From Jacaranda mimosifolia (taxonomy: Eukaryota; Streptophyta; Magnoliopsida; Lamiales; Bignoniaceae), in NCBI GenBank assembly GCA_018894105.1, contig CM032117.1, positions 42,766,501 to 42,830,500 on the forward strand: a DNA stretch of 64,000 bases. Reading direction: 5' to 3'. The notes beneath the pieces were generated by a model. The model was given only the letters and a program-made list of their open reading frames with translations, ran no database searches and was not told the DNA's origin. Below are positions 1 through 12,668 of the stretch, piece by piece. The position numbers and the translations under genes were made by a program. Every line of letters starts with the position of its first letter. Position 1 is the first letter of the stretch.

Positions 1-554
1 CTATTTAAACTTGTTGTAAGTAGATCCGCAATATTATCCTTTGACTTCACATAGTCAGTAGAAATAAATCCGTTAGAGACCAATTGTCTAATGGTATTAT
101 GTCGTCGATGGATATGTGGAGACTTACCATTGTACATATTACTTTGTGCTCTTCCAAATGCAAATTGACTGTCGCAATGAATGCAAATTCCTAGCACAAG
201 TTTCAGCCAATTTGGAATATTTTCCAAGAAATGGCATAGCCACTCAGCTTCTTCGTTTGCTTTGTCTAACACTATGAACTCAGATTCCATAGTTAATCTA
301 GCTATGCAGGTTTGTTTTGAGGACTTCCAAGAGATGGCTCCTCCTCCTAATGTAAACACATATCCACTTGTGGACTCGGTTTCATTAGAGTCCGATATGC
401 AATTCGCATCATTGTATCCTTCTATTACAACTAGATATCTTGTATAATGCAATCCATAATTTAAAGTATACTTCAAATACCTTAAAACTCTAATAAAGTT
501 GGTCAAGTGCTCCTGATCGGGATTGCTAGTAAATCTACTTAGCTTACCAACAGC
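1..554 (-). pseudogene. Ty1/copia RNase H fragment (3' end of a copia polyprotein)
   Basis: Read on the minus strand, this stretch encodes the RNase H domain found at the C-terminus of copia polyproteins. Recognisable blocks in order are [70 protein letters not shown] and a tail ending in ADLLTTSLN. The catalytic-type DAN and E-rich blocks are still visible. In life the domain would degrade the RNA strand of the RNA:DNA hybrid during reverse transcription in the cytoplasmic particle. The window edge cuts the element, so its 3' LTR is not seen. Integrase and reverse transcriptase, which should precede this domain, are absent: gag sequence abuts it at 554/555. It is a dead relic. Confidence 0.88.
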
Positions 555-1213
555 ATTCATCTTCTTGCACTTATGTTTGAGGTAGTTCTTGAAGTCACTT
601 CATCTGGGAGGGTAGCTTTTCAACAAGTGAGCGCCGCAACTTGGAAAGCCTCTTCAAGAGACATACCCTCAGCTGCAAGCTTTTGAAGAATCATCTAGTA
701 TTCATTGACCTGAGACATAAAAATTTTAGAATCCCCCATAACAAATTCTAAAAACTTACCAACAACAAATTTCTTCGTGCCGACATCTTCAGTGTTATAT
801 TTCTTTTCCAAATATTCTCACAGCTCCTTTGTAGTAGCAATTGGGTTGTACATGTTGTATAGAGAATTCTATAACCCATTGAGGATGTATTTTTTGCATA
901 AAAAATCCGTGTGGTTCCATGCATCAACCACAGCCACAGTTTGCATGTCCAGATTTTCGCCAAGCAGAGGATGTCCCTCTCGCAAAAACCTTGCCAAATT
1001 GAGAATTGTGAGATAAAACAACATTTTCTACTACCACCTCTTGAAGTCATTCCAATTAAACTTCTCTGGCTTTTCAACCTATCCTACTGGTACAGGAGTA
1101 GGAGCAACATGAGGCACAACAAGAACAAGAAGTGCTCCACCACCAATGCCACCAGATCTAGCGTTGGACTCAATGTTTGCAAAATTTGTTGCTTCAATGT
1201 TTGATGCCATGTT
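555..1213 (-). pseudogene. Ty1/copia gag (UBN2/DUF4219-like) fragment
   Basis: On the minus strand an ATG at 1213 opens a gag-like protein beginning MASNIEATNFANIESNARS. The copia gag signature EKPEKFNWNDFKRW follows, then LVVDAWNHTDFLCKKYILNGL-type and KKYNTEDVGTKKFVVGKF-type blocks, and last [15 protein letters not shown]. The gag would form the capsid of the cytoplasmic particle. Several in-frame stops are present, some at positions where the family has tryptophan (for example PPR-stop-SDF), and at least one frame change is needed to follow the homology. The zinc knuckle, protease, integrase and reverse transcriptase that should follow are missing. The reading frame passes straight into RNase H. 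Confidence 0.85.
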
Positions 1214-2050
1214 TCACTTTCGTTGCTAAAATGGAAAAGAGGAACAATATGAATTCTTTGACACAGCACAAGGATTAAGCAAACTAACAAAGCCTTAAGA
1301 TTGTTGGAAAATTACAGAAGTGTATGCTTGTGCTAGTGTGAGTTGAACCAATAAATATAAGCTAGAAATAGAAACCAAGATAGCTTATAATGAGCAATAG
1401 TAAATAACTTGAGATTATCAATAGGACTCACATATTTAAGTACACTGAAAAGGGAGGATCCTACTTGGAGAATAGAGTCATAATATATTAAAGCAAAATC
1501 GAGGCTTGTGGAACCACAGTTTTCTTAAAGCTTTATTTGTCCCCCAACCAGTGCTTGAAGGACTCCGATGAATAGCCTCTCAAGATACAACAATTCTCAC
1601 TGCCAGAGGTGGCACTCCAATTGACTGTGAGACCGAACCTACTGATTTGAGACACTTCCTTTGTAATGATACTATAATATACTATGTATGCAGTATGTAT
1701 GCTAGAGTGCTTGTGAATGTGCATCATCCCCCCTTCTAACTAGTCCTATTTATAGGTGTTACATGGCTACATGAAGAGACATAGTTTAATTAAGCCACAT
1801 TACTCCTTCATAGTGAGTTATTAATTGAGCAACCCAAAAGGCTAAGAGTGAAGAGACACTCTTTTAATAAAGCAATTAATTTGGCAAATGAATAGGCACG
1901 CCAGTCATTTCAAAGGTCATTTCTATAAATGTGTGACTTTTGAACTGAAAATTAAAATATTGTTCAAAACAAATTAATTTGGTCATACCCACAGTCACGC
2001 AACACCCAAGCTATATAAAACATATCACTTAGATATAAGATAGCTTGGTT
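1214..2050 (-). repeat. Probable 5' LTR and leader of the copia remnant
   Basis: This DNA lies directly upstream of the copia gag start on the minus strand, where the 5' LTR should be. It holds a palindromic TATA-like box (cctatttatagg, 1745-1756) followed in transcription order by non-coding sequence running to the gag ATG. No clean TG...CA ends and no canonical initiator-methionine primer-binding site were found. The outer boundary is therefore a guess, and the second LTR lies outside the window. Confidence 0.45.
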
Positions 2051-3372
2051 TGACCCTTGCTTTGCCCACAAAATTGCCTTTTCAAGTGGCTCACTTTAAA
2101 CTTCATTTTCTTATTCAAACTTTCATCAATTTAGCATGTAAATACACTATTAACATCTCCTCATTAAGATGAATACATTAAGCATATGTCTCTTTGAATT
2201 TAATATTCAAGACCACCTTTTCATTTCACACCAAGTTGGTGGTTCATATGCCACATGCTAAATTCTACAAAAATATCAATAGTAACAAAATAAAAATAAA
2301 AAATTATTTCCACTTAATAATATATGTCATTGGTGAAAATTGTCAAAATTATCACTTATTTTTTCTTATCACTAATATTACATTTTTTATAGTTACCTAC
2401 CACTCTATCCGTTCTTAGTGTTGAACCACTTTATTAATCTAGCGTCATTTGTGAGATAAATGGCGTGTACCTTTTTTCAAATTCCTTGATTGGAATTATA
2501 TGATGTCTGATTTTGTTTCATATTAAATGAGTTAAAAGTCTAGAAACAGTTTATTGTTCCGCCTCTTACTTTTTGATAAGTTTTTTTATATGTACAAAAT
2601 CTTCCACTTAAAAAACAAAGTACGGAACCTCCCAATAATGTGCGAGGGTGGAAGAATATCTTGATGTGATTGAATTTCTATGTCTCATAGTGAGTTCGAT
2701 TATCATAAAATAACATTTATTACTCTAATTAACATTTATATAGTTTTGATGATTTATTTTGTAAAAGAAAAAAAAAAGAAAAAGAATTAACTAACTTAGA
2801 GGAATTTTGTAAATTGAGGGAAGGGCAGAGCAAAACGCGACAAAATCGATGTTGAGGCGTAGTTAATGAAAAGGATGGAGTTGCATTGGAGTTGGGTCCC
2901 TTAAATATACGGGTGTTGGAATGGCATTAGCTGGATCTTTTATGAATTCAATCCCAATACAGTTCTCAAGGTACAAAAGCCCACCTCATCGCCAAATCTT
3001 TGTGATCGAAATGGAAATTGTGCTGCTATATATCGCTTGTTCCAGGCCAGTACTACCAGCTCCAACATAAATGCACCTTCAATTATCATCATCATCATCA
3101 TTAATACATATAATGTACAGGGCCGGCCGGGTACATGCATGCATGTTAGCAACCACATATATATTACAGAGCGAGTAGATATATATTTAGGTTGCGTTAA
3201 AGCTGGTGGTGGTGGTGGGAGGGGCTAGCTCATGACTGCAAGTAGAACTGAGGGCTTTTCCGTAAAATCATTTAATTAATTTGAAGTGTAAAATTGATCA
3301 CACAATGCTGCATGGACAACTATTGACTAATTAATGTCTTTAACTAATTAAGCAATATTAATTGTTAATTTA

Positions 3373-3434
3373 TGTGGTCTAAGCTACCTTAGACCACAAG
3401 AATATTGATCCCGGCCACCAGCGCTGGTGGGATC
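3373..3434. repeat. Two adjacent perfect hairpins
   Basis: The first inverted repeat has 11-bp arms, tgtggtctaag at 3373-3383 and its complement at 3388-3398, around a 4-base loop. After 16 bases comes a second: a perfect 16-bp palindrome ccaccagcgctggtgg (3415-3430) enclosed by a GATC at 3407-3410 and another at 3431-3434. The second is GC-rich inside very AT-rich DNA. No gene or transposon end that would explain them was recognised. Confidence 0.75.
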
Positions 3435-4361
3435 AACCTACCTACCTAGCTAATTAAGCCCAATTGAATCTTAACTATGTATACATATTTAATTTAATTA
3501 ATTAATTAATTCGCAATATCTTATTCTATGACTTGCATTACATGTACTAAATAATAAATGGTCCACTAATTAATTGACTGCTTTACAAAGTTAAATATGA
3601 AAATAAATGTACAGACTAACTTTACACTCGATCGAGTTTAATTTGTAGCATATGTAATTATAAATAATTTGGCAACTAATTAGGGACAACAATGATCGAC
3701 TAATCAAAAGCACCACGCATACTTTAAATAAGATTAATTTGTACTCGCCTCAATTTCACTATTTATTGAGCCAAAAGCTTCTGTAAATCGCTTTTTTCGC
3801 AAAATAATTATTATCTCAGTTTCAAGTGAAAAGAAATCAAATCCAAGATAACCAAAAACAAAATGAAAAATGATTAAACATAAAATGCATAAATTTATAT
3901 TGGTTTGGTACAGAAATTTTGGTGAGAAAAAGAAAAGAAAATATTAAAGAAAAAAAAAATTGATTGTTTGATTAGCAAAGAAAAACTAAAAAAAAATTAA
4001 ATAAAAATATAATATAAATGAAAAAAATTAGTTTTCCTAACATAAAAAATGACGATAAAAATGGGGGGAAACTTATTTAAACTTTTCTCCTTCTTTAACT
4101 CACAAAAGGAGGGGAAATGAGGGATTTTACATTTCTTCTGATATTATTATTATTATTATTATTTTTCTTAACATTTAATTTGTTTTCCCTCAAAAAAGTA
4201 TTCAAGTCAAACAAAGCATTAAAGTAATTGACGGAAATTAATATTAATATATGGTGTTGCCTAGAAAAGTAATTAATGGGAGGTGCGTGTGTAGATTTTG
4301 AAAGCAACGCCATTTCCGTCTTGGTGTTCATGGGTGCACTGCAGGCGTGCTGGCCGGGGAA

Positions 4362-4392
4362 GGCTGATGGCTGATGGCTGATGGCTGATGGC
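4362..4392. repeat. Short tandem array of a 7-bp unit
   Basis: Four tandem copies of ggctgat, the last grading into ggcagat. This is a small microsatellite-like expansion with no associated gene. Confidence 0.8.
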
Positions 4393-5269
4393 AGATGCCC
4401 AATGGATCATCAATTCCTAAACCCTTAATGGGAACCCATCCGTTTTTGGTAACAGATCTGTTATTTCTGTACCTTCCCTTCGGCTTCTATTTAATTATTT
4501 GAGCTCACCTCATTAATATCTACAATGAAAAATGTCAGTAATTTTTCTTTTATTCACTCTTCTCTAAATGGCAAAAGGAATTAAAAGATTATTAGATTCC
4601 ACAGATAGAATTTCCGGCCTCAAGGCTCAATTGGCAAGGCATATATACATATATATATATATATATAATTGGCCGGCGGGTGCTCATAATTTCTCATTTA
4701 TATATTTATCATTTTATTGGCACTAAAAAAAGTTAGTTTTTATTTAAGGATTGGAGTTGATAAATGAAGGTCAGCAATAAATAATATTTTTATGGGACCA
4801 TCTCAATAAAGGCCTCATGTTCATAGTTCAGTGAAACATGGAAAATTTCGCAGCAAAACCCTACTTTTAATGCCCTATGAGCCTACGCGACTACTACCTT
4901 TTGAATAATTCTTTTTCTTTTTGTCTTTTTCAATTACATTGCAGCAATTTTACGAATGCAATTCATTCAAGGTTAGTCGCCCTAAATTTTGTAATTAATG
5001 TTAATTAACATTATTGTAGTTCAATTAATAATGTTTTAATTAATTACAACTTATAGGAAAACAGCAAATAGATTAAGTGCATGCACTTTTGTCAAGATTT
5101 ATCAAGAAAATACTAAAATACTCCTAAAAATGGTAAGAACTTATATGTACACATACATACATATGTATGTATGAAATTACGGAAACATAAAGTTGTCAGG
5201 ATCTTATATATATATATATATATATATTTACAAATACATATGTACCAAGAGTTTGTTATCTAAATTATT

Positions 5270-8200
5270 TTTGGGTTAGATTTAATTATAATCTAAAATT
5301 AAATATTTACAATCAAGGGGATTAAATTGTAAATAAGAAAAGGACTTGATTGTCTAAAATCATAAAGTTTAGGGGGTTGATGTGGGCAAGTTAAAAGTTG
5401 GAGGACTTTAAAATAATTGAATTTGGACGTAATTGCCCAAAATAGAAGTATTAGGGGTCAAAATGTATGAAATAAAAATTAGAGGACATAATTAAAGAAT
5501 AGGGACTAAATTGAAAGGCGGTTAAAAGCCCTGGGGTGCAATTGAAGTCGGCTAAGAAGTCTGGGGGTCAAATTGAAGAAGTTGAAAAATATTTTATACA
5601 TATAGGATTGAGGATAGAAATTATCAAATTTACCCCAGAACTGCCCCAGCGGCAAATCACAGGAAAACGATTGTAAAACTGGAAACTAAAGCCATGGTTA
5701 GTTTCCTCTAGCTGAAAGGTACCCAACCATACCAAAAGCACCCAAAAACAACCAACGAATCGGCCAAAAAAAGGAGGAGATTGCGAGCACGCGTCGGGTT
5801 TGGTGGTTCTTTAGCGTACAGCGATGGAAAGTGGCTAAGCCTTGGTGGGTTGTGGTTGCGAGCTCCTAAGCATCATGTTGGTACCCTTAATATGAGGTTT
5901 CAATGGCGGACGAAAGAGCAATTGACACGTTGCATCGCAGGCGATGCTAGGGCTTACAGATGAGTTTTTGGCCAAATTGGCCGTCAAGACGGCGGCAAAA
6001 TGGAAAATTGCTTTGAGGATTTGGTTCCTGGTGTTGAGACACATCAACTAGTGGTGGCAGTCTCCATCTCTGGCGGTAGCACGTGGCGGTAGTTTCGGAC
6101 TAGTTTATGCCAAATGAAGTTCTAAACTCGTTTAGACTATTCCTAACTTGAGATTGGATCTTGATTTGATCCAATTTGGGTAAATTTCATATTGAATGTT
6201 AATTCGATTAATTTTTATGATTCCAATTAAATTGTGTTAAATCAAGATTATTAAATTATAGTTTGAGTCAGGTCGACAATTTAATTTTGTAAGTGTTGAA
6301 CTAAGAATTAATTACAAGATTCAAACTTGGTAAGTTAAGAAAGATAGACTTATATTTATGCTCGTCGACCTAATAACATGACAGGTTATAAACTGGGTAG
6401 GATTATGCCCAAATAAGAGATAAAGTTATGTGAATGTTAGAATGAAATAAATTGTTGGACTTAGACTTAATAGACTCGGGAAGACTTAACCAATTTAGGA
6501 ACTTGGACCCTTATTATGTAACTGTAAAATAAGTGAAGTGATGATAATGAGTTTGTTGGGGGGTAATTTGAGGATTGAATTGGCCCAAGCACGTAAGCTA
6601 TTAAGATGGTTAGAACCTCGAGACGATAAAATGGGGATAATTGAGTTCAAGTAAGTAAAGTCTTGTAATACTAAAAGTATCATGTATCTGGAGACTAAAT
6701 GAGACCGCAATAAGATGGGTCGTATTAGTAATCCTTTTCTCAATTGATCGGTTAAAGATTACCACATTTAATTGTCTTAGGCATTTAGATAAGAAACCAA
6801 GATTACTGGGATCATGTCAGAATAACCTTAAGTTTGATAAAGACAGCAACTGTATTTATACTTAGGTTGAAGGATTAATAGGATGGTAACTCGAATTATC
6901 TTATGACAGTTCTCGGACTGACTAGGAAGCCAGGACTTGAGTGATTATACAACTACGAATTCCTCTGCATTTCTCAGGTGAGTTTATCCTCAATAGTATG
7001 AGATTTTTTTACTGGGGAAAGAACATATATACTTGCTATATATCCTGGTTGCTTGATTCCTTTCAGTCTCTGTGTTGAGAAATTTACTACACATCGCCAA
7101 TTTATGTTGATTATGATTCCTATTGAACTTTATTTATTCTATTTACCTAAAATTGGTGATTGTGAAAATGAAAAAATGGCTTTCGAGATATATCTTTCTA
7201 TCATTGTCATGTTTATCTTGGCATAAGTCTGGTGTTGATTCAATGAGTACTTGTTTATCATGGCAAATTAAAATATTCAATGAAATGTTGTTGGACATAT
7301 TCAGTGATATTAGTGATTATACTTAATACCTTTGAGGGTGGGCCCTAGGATCGATTACAAAAGACGGTTGGACGGAACGGTTTGCGGTGATAGACCTTTC
7401 GGCTGATACCCGTATGCGATGTACATATAATCCCTACTCAATAGGCCAACTGGAGGTAGCCACCTATGAGTGGGGTCAGGCATGTGGCTAGCCATGCCTA
7501 GTGAGTGATTCAATGTCCGAGCCGATCACTCGACACTTTGGAGGGATAAGGATTTTTGTGTTTCCGAAAATGGAGTGAGAAGGTAGGAGAACCACCAACA
7601 AGAAGTTTGTGAAAGTGTTCATTAATTTATTATTGATTAACTTTACTAGTCAATTGTATTCCTTAAAGAAAAATATGGTGACTCTTTGGTCACACTAGAG
7701 ATTAATATGCTTGATACTTATGCTTTGAAACTCGAATACCTGACACAAACCAAGTGGTTGATCAAATGGCATGTCGCCCCTTTTTGGTTGTAATTTAGAT
7801 TTAAACCTTTGTGAGAGATAGTGAATTTTGTGAAGTTTCATCACTAGTTTGGAACGGTGGTGAGATGGATCAGTTTAAATTTTGATTAAAACCTTCTCTC
7901 ACTACTTCTAGATATGTAATGCTTCTATTTGTCCTTATGTAATATTTGAGAAATTGTCACTTTGTTGCTATTGCTAAACTATCTCACTAAGTTGTTCAAA
8001 CTTACGTTGTTTTGTTGTTATCTTCCGTTCTTTACCCCAGATAGGGCTAAGTAACGAAGATAAACTAATTCAAGCGACACATGAGGTAACAAAAGTGATA
8101 AAAGTGCTCACACGTGAGGGTGATAAAAGAGTTGCGCGTGGTTTATAATATTTCAGTTCACAGTTGAACATCTAATGCATGTTCCTTGTAGAAGTTAAGT

Positions 8201-8308
8201 ACTTTGAATTTTGAAAAAAGTATCTTTCCGCTATCTAGAAAGCTTATGGTATAGTTTTCAGTAGCATCCCGGTCGGGAAGCAAGCACCTCTAGGCTGGGG
8301 GCATTACA
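5270..8308 (+). mobile_element. Long LTR-like retroelement remnant (possible solo LTR)
   Basis: This 3-kb stretch is moderately higher in G than its flanks and has no coding domain. Its 5' part repeats phrases such as ggggtcaaattgaag and gggactaaattga. Its middle (7330-7560) holds a GC-richer stretch with gggtgggccctaggatcgatt. It ends in ctaggctgggggcattaca. Such content and a G-rich ...TTACA end are typical of the long LTRs of plant chromoviruses (Tekay/Del-like). No protein domain of such an element was found nearby, so a solo LTR or decayed fragment is the best guess. The left boundary is uncertain and no target-site duplication could be fixed. Confidence 0.4.
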
Positions 8309-9310
8309 CATACAAGTATGAAAACAATACTAATGTATCAATTTGTCACTCGACAACATAAAATTGTAAGAATTTTAACTAATTAAAATTATATGTACTG
8401 TATGGAATTAATTACAATTAGATATAGACCCAAAAATTCAAATTCAGATGCCAATAAGGTTTTACTCAAATGGTAAATTGCAGAACCAATATTTTAAAGT
8501 CTCATGCTCAATATCGCTTAATAAAAGATTGTTTACTACAATACTACTCAGTATCAATTTATAGTACTTGACTAGTTGACTATAAATTGTTGGTTGTTAT
8601 AAAAGATTGAGTGATAGTTGATTACTACTTAATTCTTGATGATAAATATGATCTTCATATTTAGAGAAGATAATTACTATTCCTCCACTAGTATACTCAT
8701 CCAATGATAATTAATAAATTAAGTAGTTAAAACTCATAAATTCAAGTCTGCATAATACATATTTTTAGTGTGTACTTTTATCTAATAAATTTGATAATAA
8801 AGATGAAAAAATAATTGTGTAGAGATATATAATAAAGTCCAAAAGCAACAATCTTGATGACAATTAATCATCTTATCACTACGTAACTTTCTCATTTCAT
8901 TAAGTAAGATATTGGGCAATTACATAAGTTTCTTTTTTCCATAAAATATGGATGGACAAAGAAGATATCGCCAGAAACACAAGAATTAATACACATATCT
9001 AAGTAAATTGGCATATATTCAATAAATTAGAATAGCAGATGAAAGATAAAATAAAATAAAAGATCCAATATTATATACATATTCAAAAGGGTATTTGTTA
9101 TTTGCACTCAAAAATTTGTTATTGACATTTCATTCTAAATTTTTATGTTAGGTTTATTAACCAAAATATCTACTTACTTTTCAAATTCATTTATATTAAT
9201 TTATAAGGCAAATATACCCTTTAATATAATAATTATCACTTTCATCTTTATTACTTATAGAAACATTCCACCACCACACGTCCAATTTAATATGAAATAA
9301 TAATAAACTT
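8309..9310. other. Gene-free AT-rich stretch
   Basis: Nothing coding or structural was recognised. The sequence is AT-rich with short low-complexity runs. Confidence 0.55.
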
Positions 9311-11210
9311 GGCAAATGAGTACATGTGGGTAATGATGATTGATGGGTTGGGTAGATTTACTTATAAGTAAAATTATCTATTTTTTATTGGATACGAGGT
9401 AGTGGACCCATTACCTATGACTATGGGTGATGAGTAACCCACAAATACGGATATTTTTATTTATTTTTTTATAAACTTGAAGGTAAATTAATATGTATTT
9501 TTTAATTTACATAATATTATTCAAATATTACTTAAATAAAACTAATAAAAGTGGTTACAAATTTTAAATATTACATTGAACAAGTATTCAAAGTCTATCA
9601 AGTATTTTAATTTGAAAAGTACAACTTAAATGTTTAAATATCTATTAATTTTAAGTTACATTACATATTGAAGTTTAAATTTAAATCCCATTATATGTCA
9701 AAAGTTTTTTGAGCTAAAAATTTAAATACCACTTGAACATTATTGTTATCAATAAGGGGTGGCAATTTGGATGGGTTGGGTGGGTTCGAGTTGGGTTAAA
9801 GTAGGGGTATAACATTAATTTTCTCAACCTGAATCTAACCCAACCTGATGACAACCTGAAAGTGCTCAACCCTAACCCAACTTGATTCATATCAAGTCAG
9901 GTTCAGGTCGAATTGATTTTTAAAATAATTATTTTGAATTTTTGTTTTAATTTTTAGAATTTTTTTGGTATTTTTATTTTTTTTTAATTTTATCTATTTT
10001 TAATTATTAATGAATTAGAATAGGAGTATGGAGTTTTCATTATAACTTCGCAAATGAAACTTTTTAAAATAATTTTAATTGAACTACATAATATATTGAT
10101 TTTTAGAACTTTTTTCTCTTCATTTTCTAGTATCTATCGGCATCATAAAAATATTGAAATCGCAAAATGTCTTATTTTTAAAAATATCATACTTTTTCAA
10201 ATTTTACTCACCCACTCTCTAATTTTTGGAACTTTTGTGTAGATTAAATAATCTCTTTTAACTTTTTAAAATTAATGTCATTATTTTTTAACTTTATATT
10301 GATTCAATTAAACAATAGATAGACCAATAAAAATATATCATCAAGCAAAAAAGTAAATAAATATTTTTAATTATACACATAATGTAATATAAAAACTTGC
10401 TTAAGTCTTTTGAATTTTTTATAATCTCTCAATAGAAAGAATTCTTATTTCTTTATATATACAAAATCTTATGTTGTATAAGGCCTAAGAAAAACTTTTA
10501 GGACAACTCAGTAGTTAAAGCAGTGTTTTGTTAACTCTTTGTAGTATAATTTTCATATCCACTTGGATACAAAAATAACCATTAGAAGTAATTTAATATT
10601 ATAATAATCCATCATATATGGTTGTAAAAATAAATAAGACTGAAAAATGTCAAAGTAGTAATTTTGATATTGCTAAAGTTTAAAATTTCAAACTTTATTT
10701 TGTTATTTTATATTTTACTCCTAAAAAATTTAAATTTTATTTGTTTAATTTGGATATGGTCAAGTTGGTTCAGGTGAGTTTCGATTATTGTGTGACCCAC
10801 AATTAAATTTTGGGTTGTTCATGTAACATGAAATTCAAGCCAATTCCAGCCATTTTCTTCGGGTTTTTATTCATATCGACCTTATTGGAACCAAACCCAA
10901 AATGGATCAAACCCAATTTTTTCATGTTGAACTCGTGTTGGGTTATCGCGTCGTGTTGGAAATTGCCACCCCTAGACTTATCATAGAAAAATATGTTATA
11001 TCCTTCAAATTATTTGTGAGAATTAGAGAAAAATTTAATATATATATGGTTGTTCATTGTTTACCTGTGGGTACTTATGAGTTGGGTCAAAAGGTGGCAG
11101 GTAATTAAACAGTTAGTAAAATTACCCATATTTTATTGGGTGGAGAAAATGAGGCCTATTATCCGCATTTTTTTGGATACCCATGGTATGGGTGATTTTT
11201 TGCCATGTAT
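9311..11210. mobile_element. Possible outer hAT-like element interrupted by a nested one
   Basis: The flanks of the well-bounded inner element (9755-10973) resemble each other in style. The left part, 9311-9440, begins tggcaaatgagtac and is rich in gggtaat and acccattacc phrases. The right part, 11050-11207, ends gggtgattttttgcca. Outermost TGGCAAA/TTTGCCA ends could be terminal repeats of an older element carrying the inner one. The match is only about seven bases and no target-site duplication could be aligned, so this is tentative. Confidence 0.3.
9755..10973. mobile_element. Non-autonomous hAT-like element with 14-bp perfect TIRs
   Basis: The left end aggggtggcaattt (9755-9768) is the exact reverse complement of the right end (10960-10973). 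Just inside both ends are clusters of gggttgggt and acccaa repeats, the subterminal motif clusters typical of hAT elements. The ~1.2-kb interior is AT-rich and has no transposase, so the element would depend on a transposase made elsewhere. The flanks share ttatca close to both ends (9746-9751 and 10978-10983), which may be the remains of an 8-bp target duplication, but offset by a few bases. Confidence 0.75.
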
Positions 11211-11514
11211 AAATAATAAGGAGCAGTGCCTTTTATTTCTTTATTTCACTTTTCTGATTGAATAACTTTACACAGCAGTTTTTATGAAGTAAAACAAGAC
11301 TTATATTTGGGGTGTGAAAATATACTATTTTATAGTGATGCTATCATTTTCGTATTAAAGTTCATAGCCATATATTAGTGAGATGATTAAATTTAGAGGG
11401 GATAATCTGTTCATTTTTATGTGCTCTATCAAGTTTAACATGAAATAAATCAAGACTAGGAATGAATCAAGATTATATTTAATAGGGCAAAAAATAGTAC
11501 AATAAGGGCATAAT

Positions 11515-12087
11515 CAAGGATGGATCCTGAACCAAAACTATGGGGGGCAAAAATTAAAAAACGTAAAAATTTAAATATAAATTTTACAATTTATGAATTC
11601 AAAATACATGTTATTGAAATTGAGCACAACGCTTTTTCATATCATAATATTCATTAATGATCCAATCAATGTCAAAATTTTTAATAATATTTTTCTCAAT
11701 ATAAGTAACTAAAGAATCAGTTAAAAAATCATCTTTCATCTAATTTCTAAAATTTATTTTTCATAAATATGTTCTCAAACAAATAAAATGAAAGTGTCCT
11801 CGTGGGCCAAATCTAACCTAATTGTATATTATTTGATAGTAAATATGGCCTAAAACTTTGCTTTAAATTTTACAAAACTATAGTAGGTAAAGAATTAATA
11901 AAAGTTATTAATAAAATTTTAAATATATGTAAGCTAGAAATTGTTACAAAAATTAAAAAATATATATAAAAATATTGAAAGAGTATTACTAAAGGTTAAA
12001 AATATATAGAAATATTAGAAAATTTTAAAAGGTACACAAAATGTTGGGGGACCATGGCCCCCCTTGCCCCCCCTAAATCTGTCATTG
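11515..12087. mobile_element. Non-autonomous hAT-like element, 573 bp, with TSD
   Basis: The element starts caaggatggatcc and ends gatttgtcattg-like (aaatctgtcattg); the outer bases CAA...TTG are inverted and the following bases match partly. The ends are followed inward by the ggggggcaaa and ttgccccccc blocks seen in many plant elements of the CAGTGGCGGA type. It is flanked by ggcataat (11507-11514) and ggcatagt (12088-12095), an 8-bp target-site duplication with one mismatch. The interior is AT-rich and non-coding. The TSD length points to the hAT group. Confidence 0.7.
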
Positions 12088-12640
12088 GGCATAGTTGCCC
12101 AACAATTTAAATTAAATGATATCTTGATAATAAAGAGATATAATAGTCAATTTCTATAAATTAAAAATCAATTGGAATGTCAATAACAAATTTTAGAATG
12201 CAAATAATAATACTCTATCCAAAATATTCAATTATACTAAAACTTTCCAAATATATTTGAGTTCAAGACGCGTACATATATATATATATATATATAGTGG
12301 CAAAGAGGGTAGAACAAAACTTTGCATCTTCTCACATTGAAAATTCCTCCTATATGCCTAAAAATCGGCTGCCTTTGCCTTTATGCCAGGATAATAATTC
12401 ATAAGTCGTGTATTTTCTTTTTTTCTTTTTTTCTTTTAAGTCGTGGGTTTAGGGTTAATACTCTTTGCTTTAGCCCTCTAAACAGTCACTCCTTTAATTA
12501 TCCTTAATTTCTTGCTTGTACTTATAAAACCCTCTTCTCTGTATTATATATATTACTTTCCATCTATACGTCGTATGAATTGATTCTATACTTTATAATT
12601 TCTCTACGCCATAAATAAATGGTGGGTGTTCAAATCCTCG

Positions 12641-12646
12641 GTCGGT
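12641..12646 (-). promoter_or_regulatory. DRE/CRT core (ACCGAC on the minus strand)
   Basis: The plus strand reads gtcggt, i.e. ACCGAC on the minus strand, the core bound by DREB-type AP2 domains. It lies about 330 bp upstream of the start codon. Confidence 0.5.
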
Positions 12647-12668
12647 AGAGACGGGCCTCCTCTCTTTT

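Larger units (their letters stand above)
2051..5269. other. Gene-free AT-rich stretch
   Basis: No coding region with recognisable homology was found on either strand. The stretch holds A/T homopolymer runs, CAT-trinucleotide repeats near 3085-3105, ATT repeats near 4141-4165, AT dinucleotide repeats near 4641-4668 and 5204-5228, a short heptamer array and a strong double hairpin. The last two are listed separately. Confidence 0.6.

Noticed and set aside
181..447. 88-codon plus-strand open frame at the left edge
   Set aside because: It lies antisense to copia RNase H, which is strongly supported on the minus strand.
5781..6047. Open frames on both strands in a GC-richer patch
   Set aside because: No homology, overlapping opposite frames, and inside an LTR-like block.
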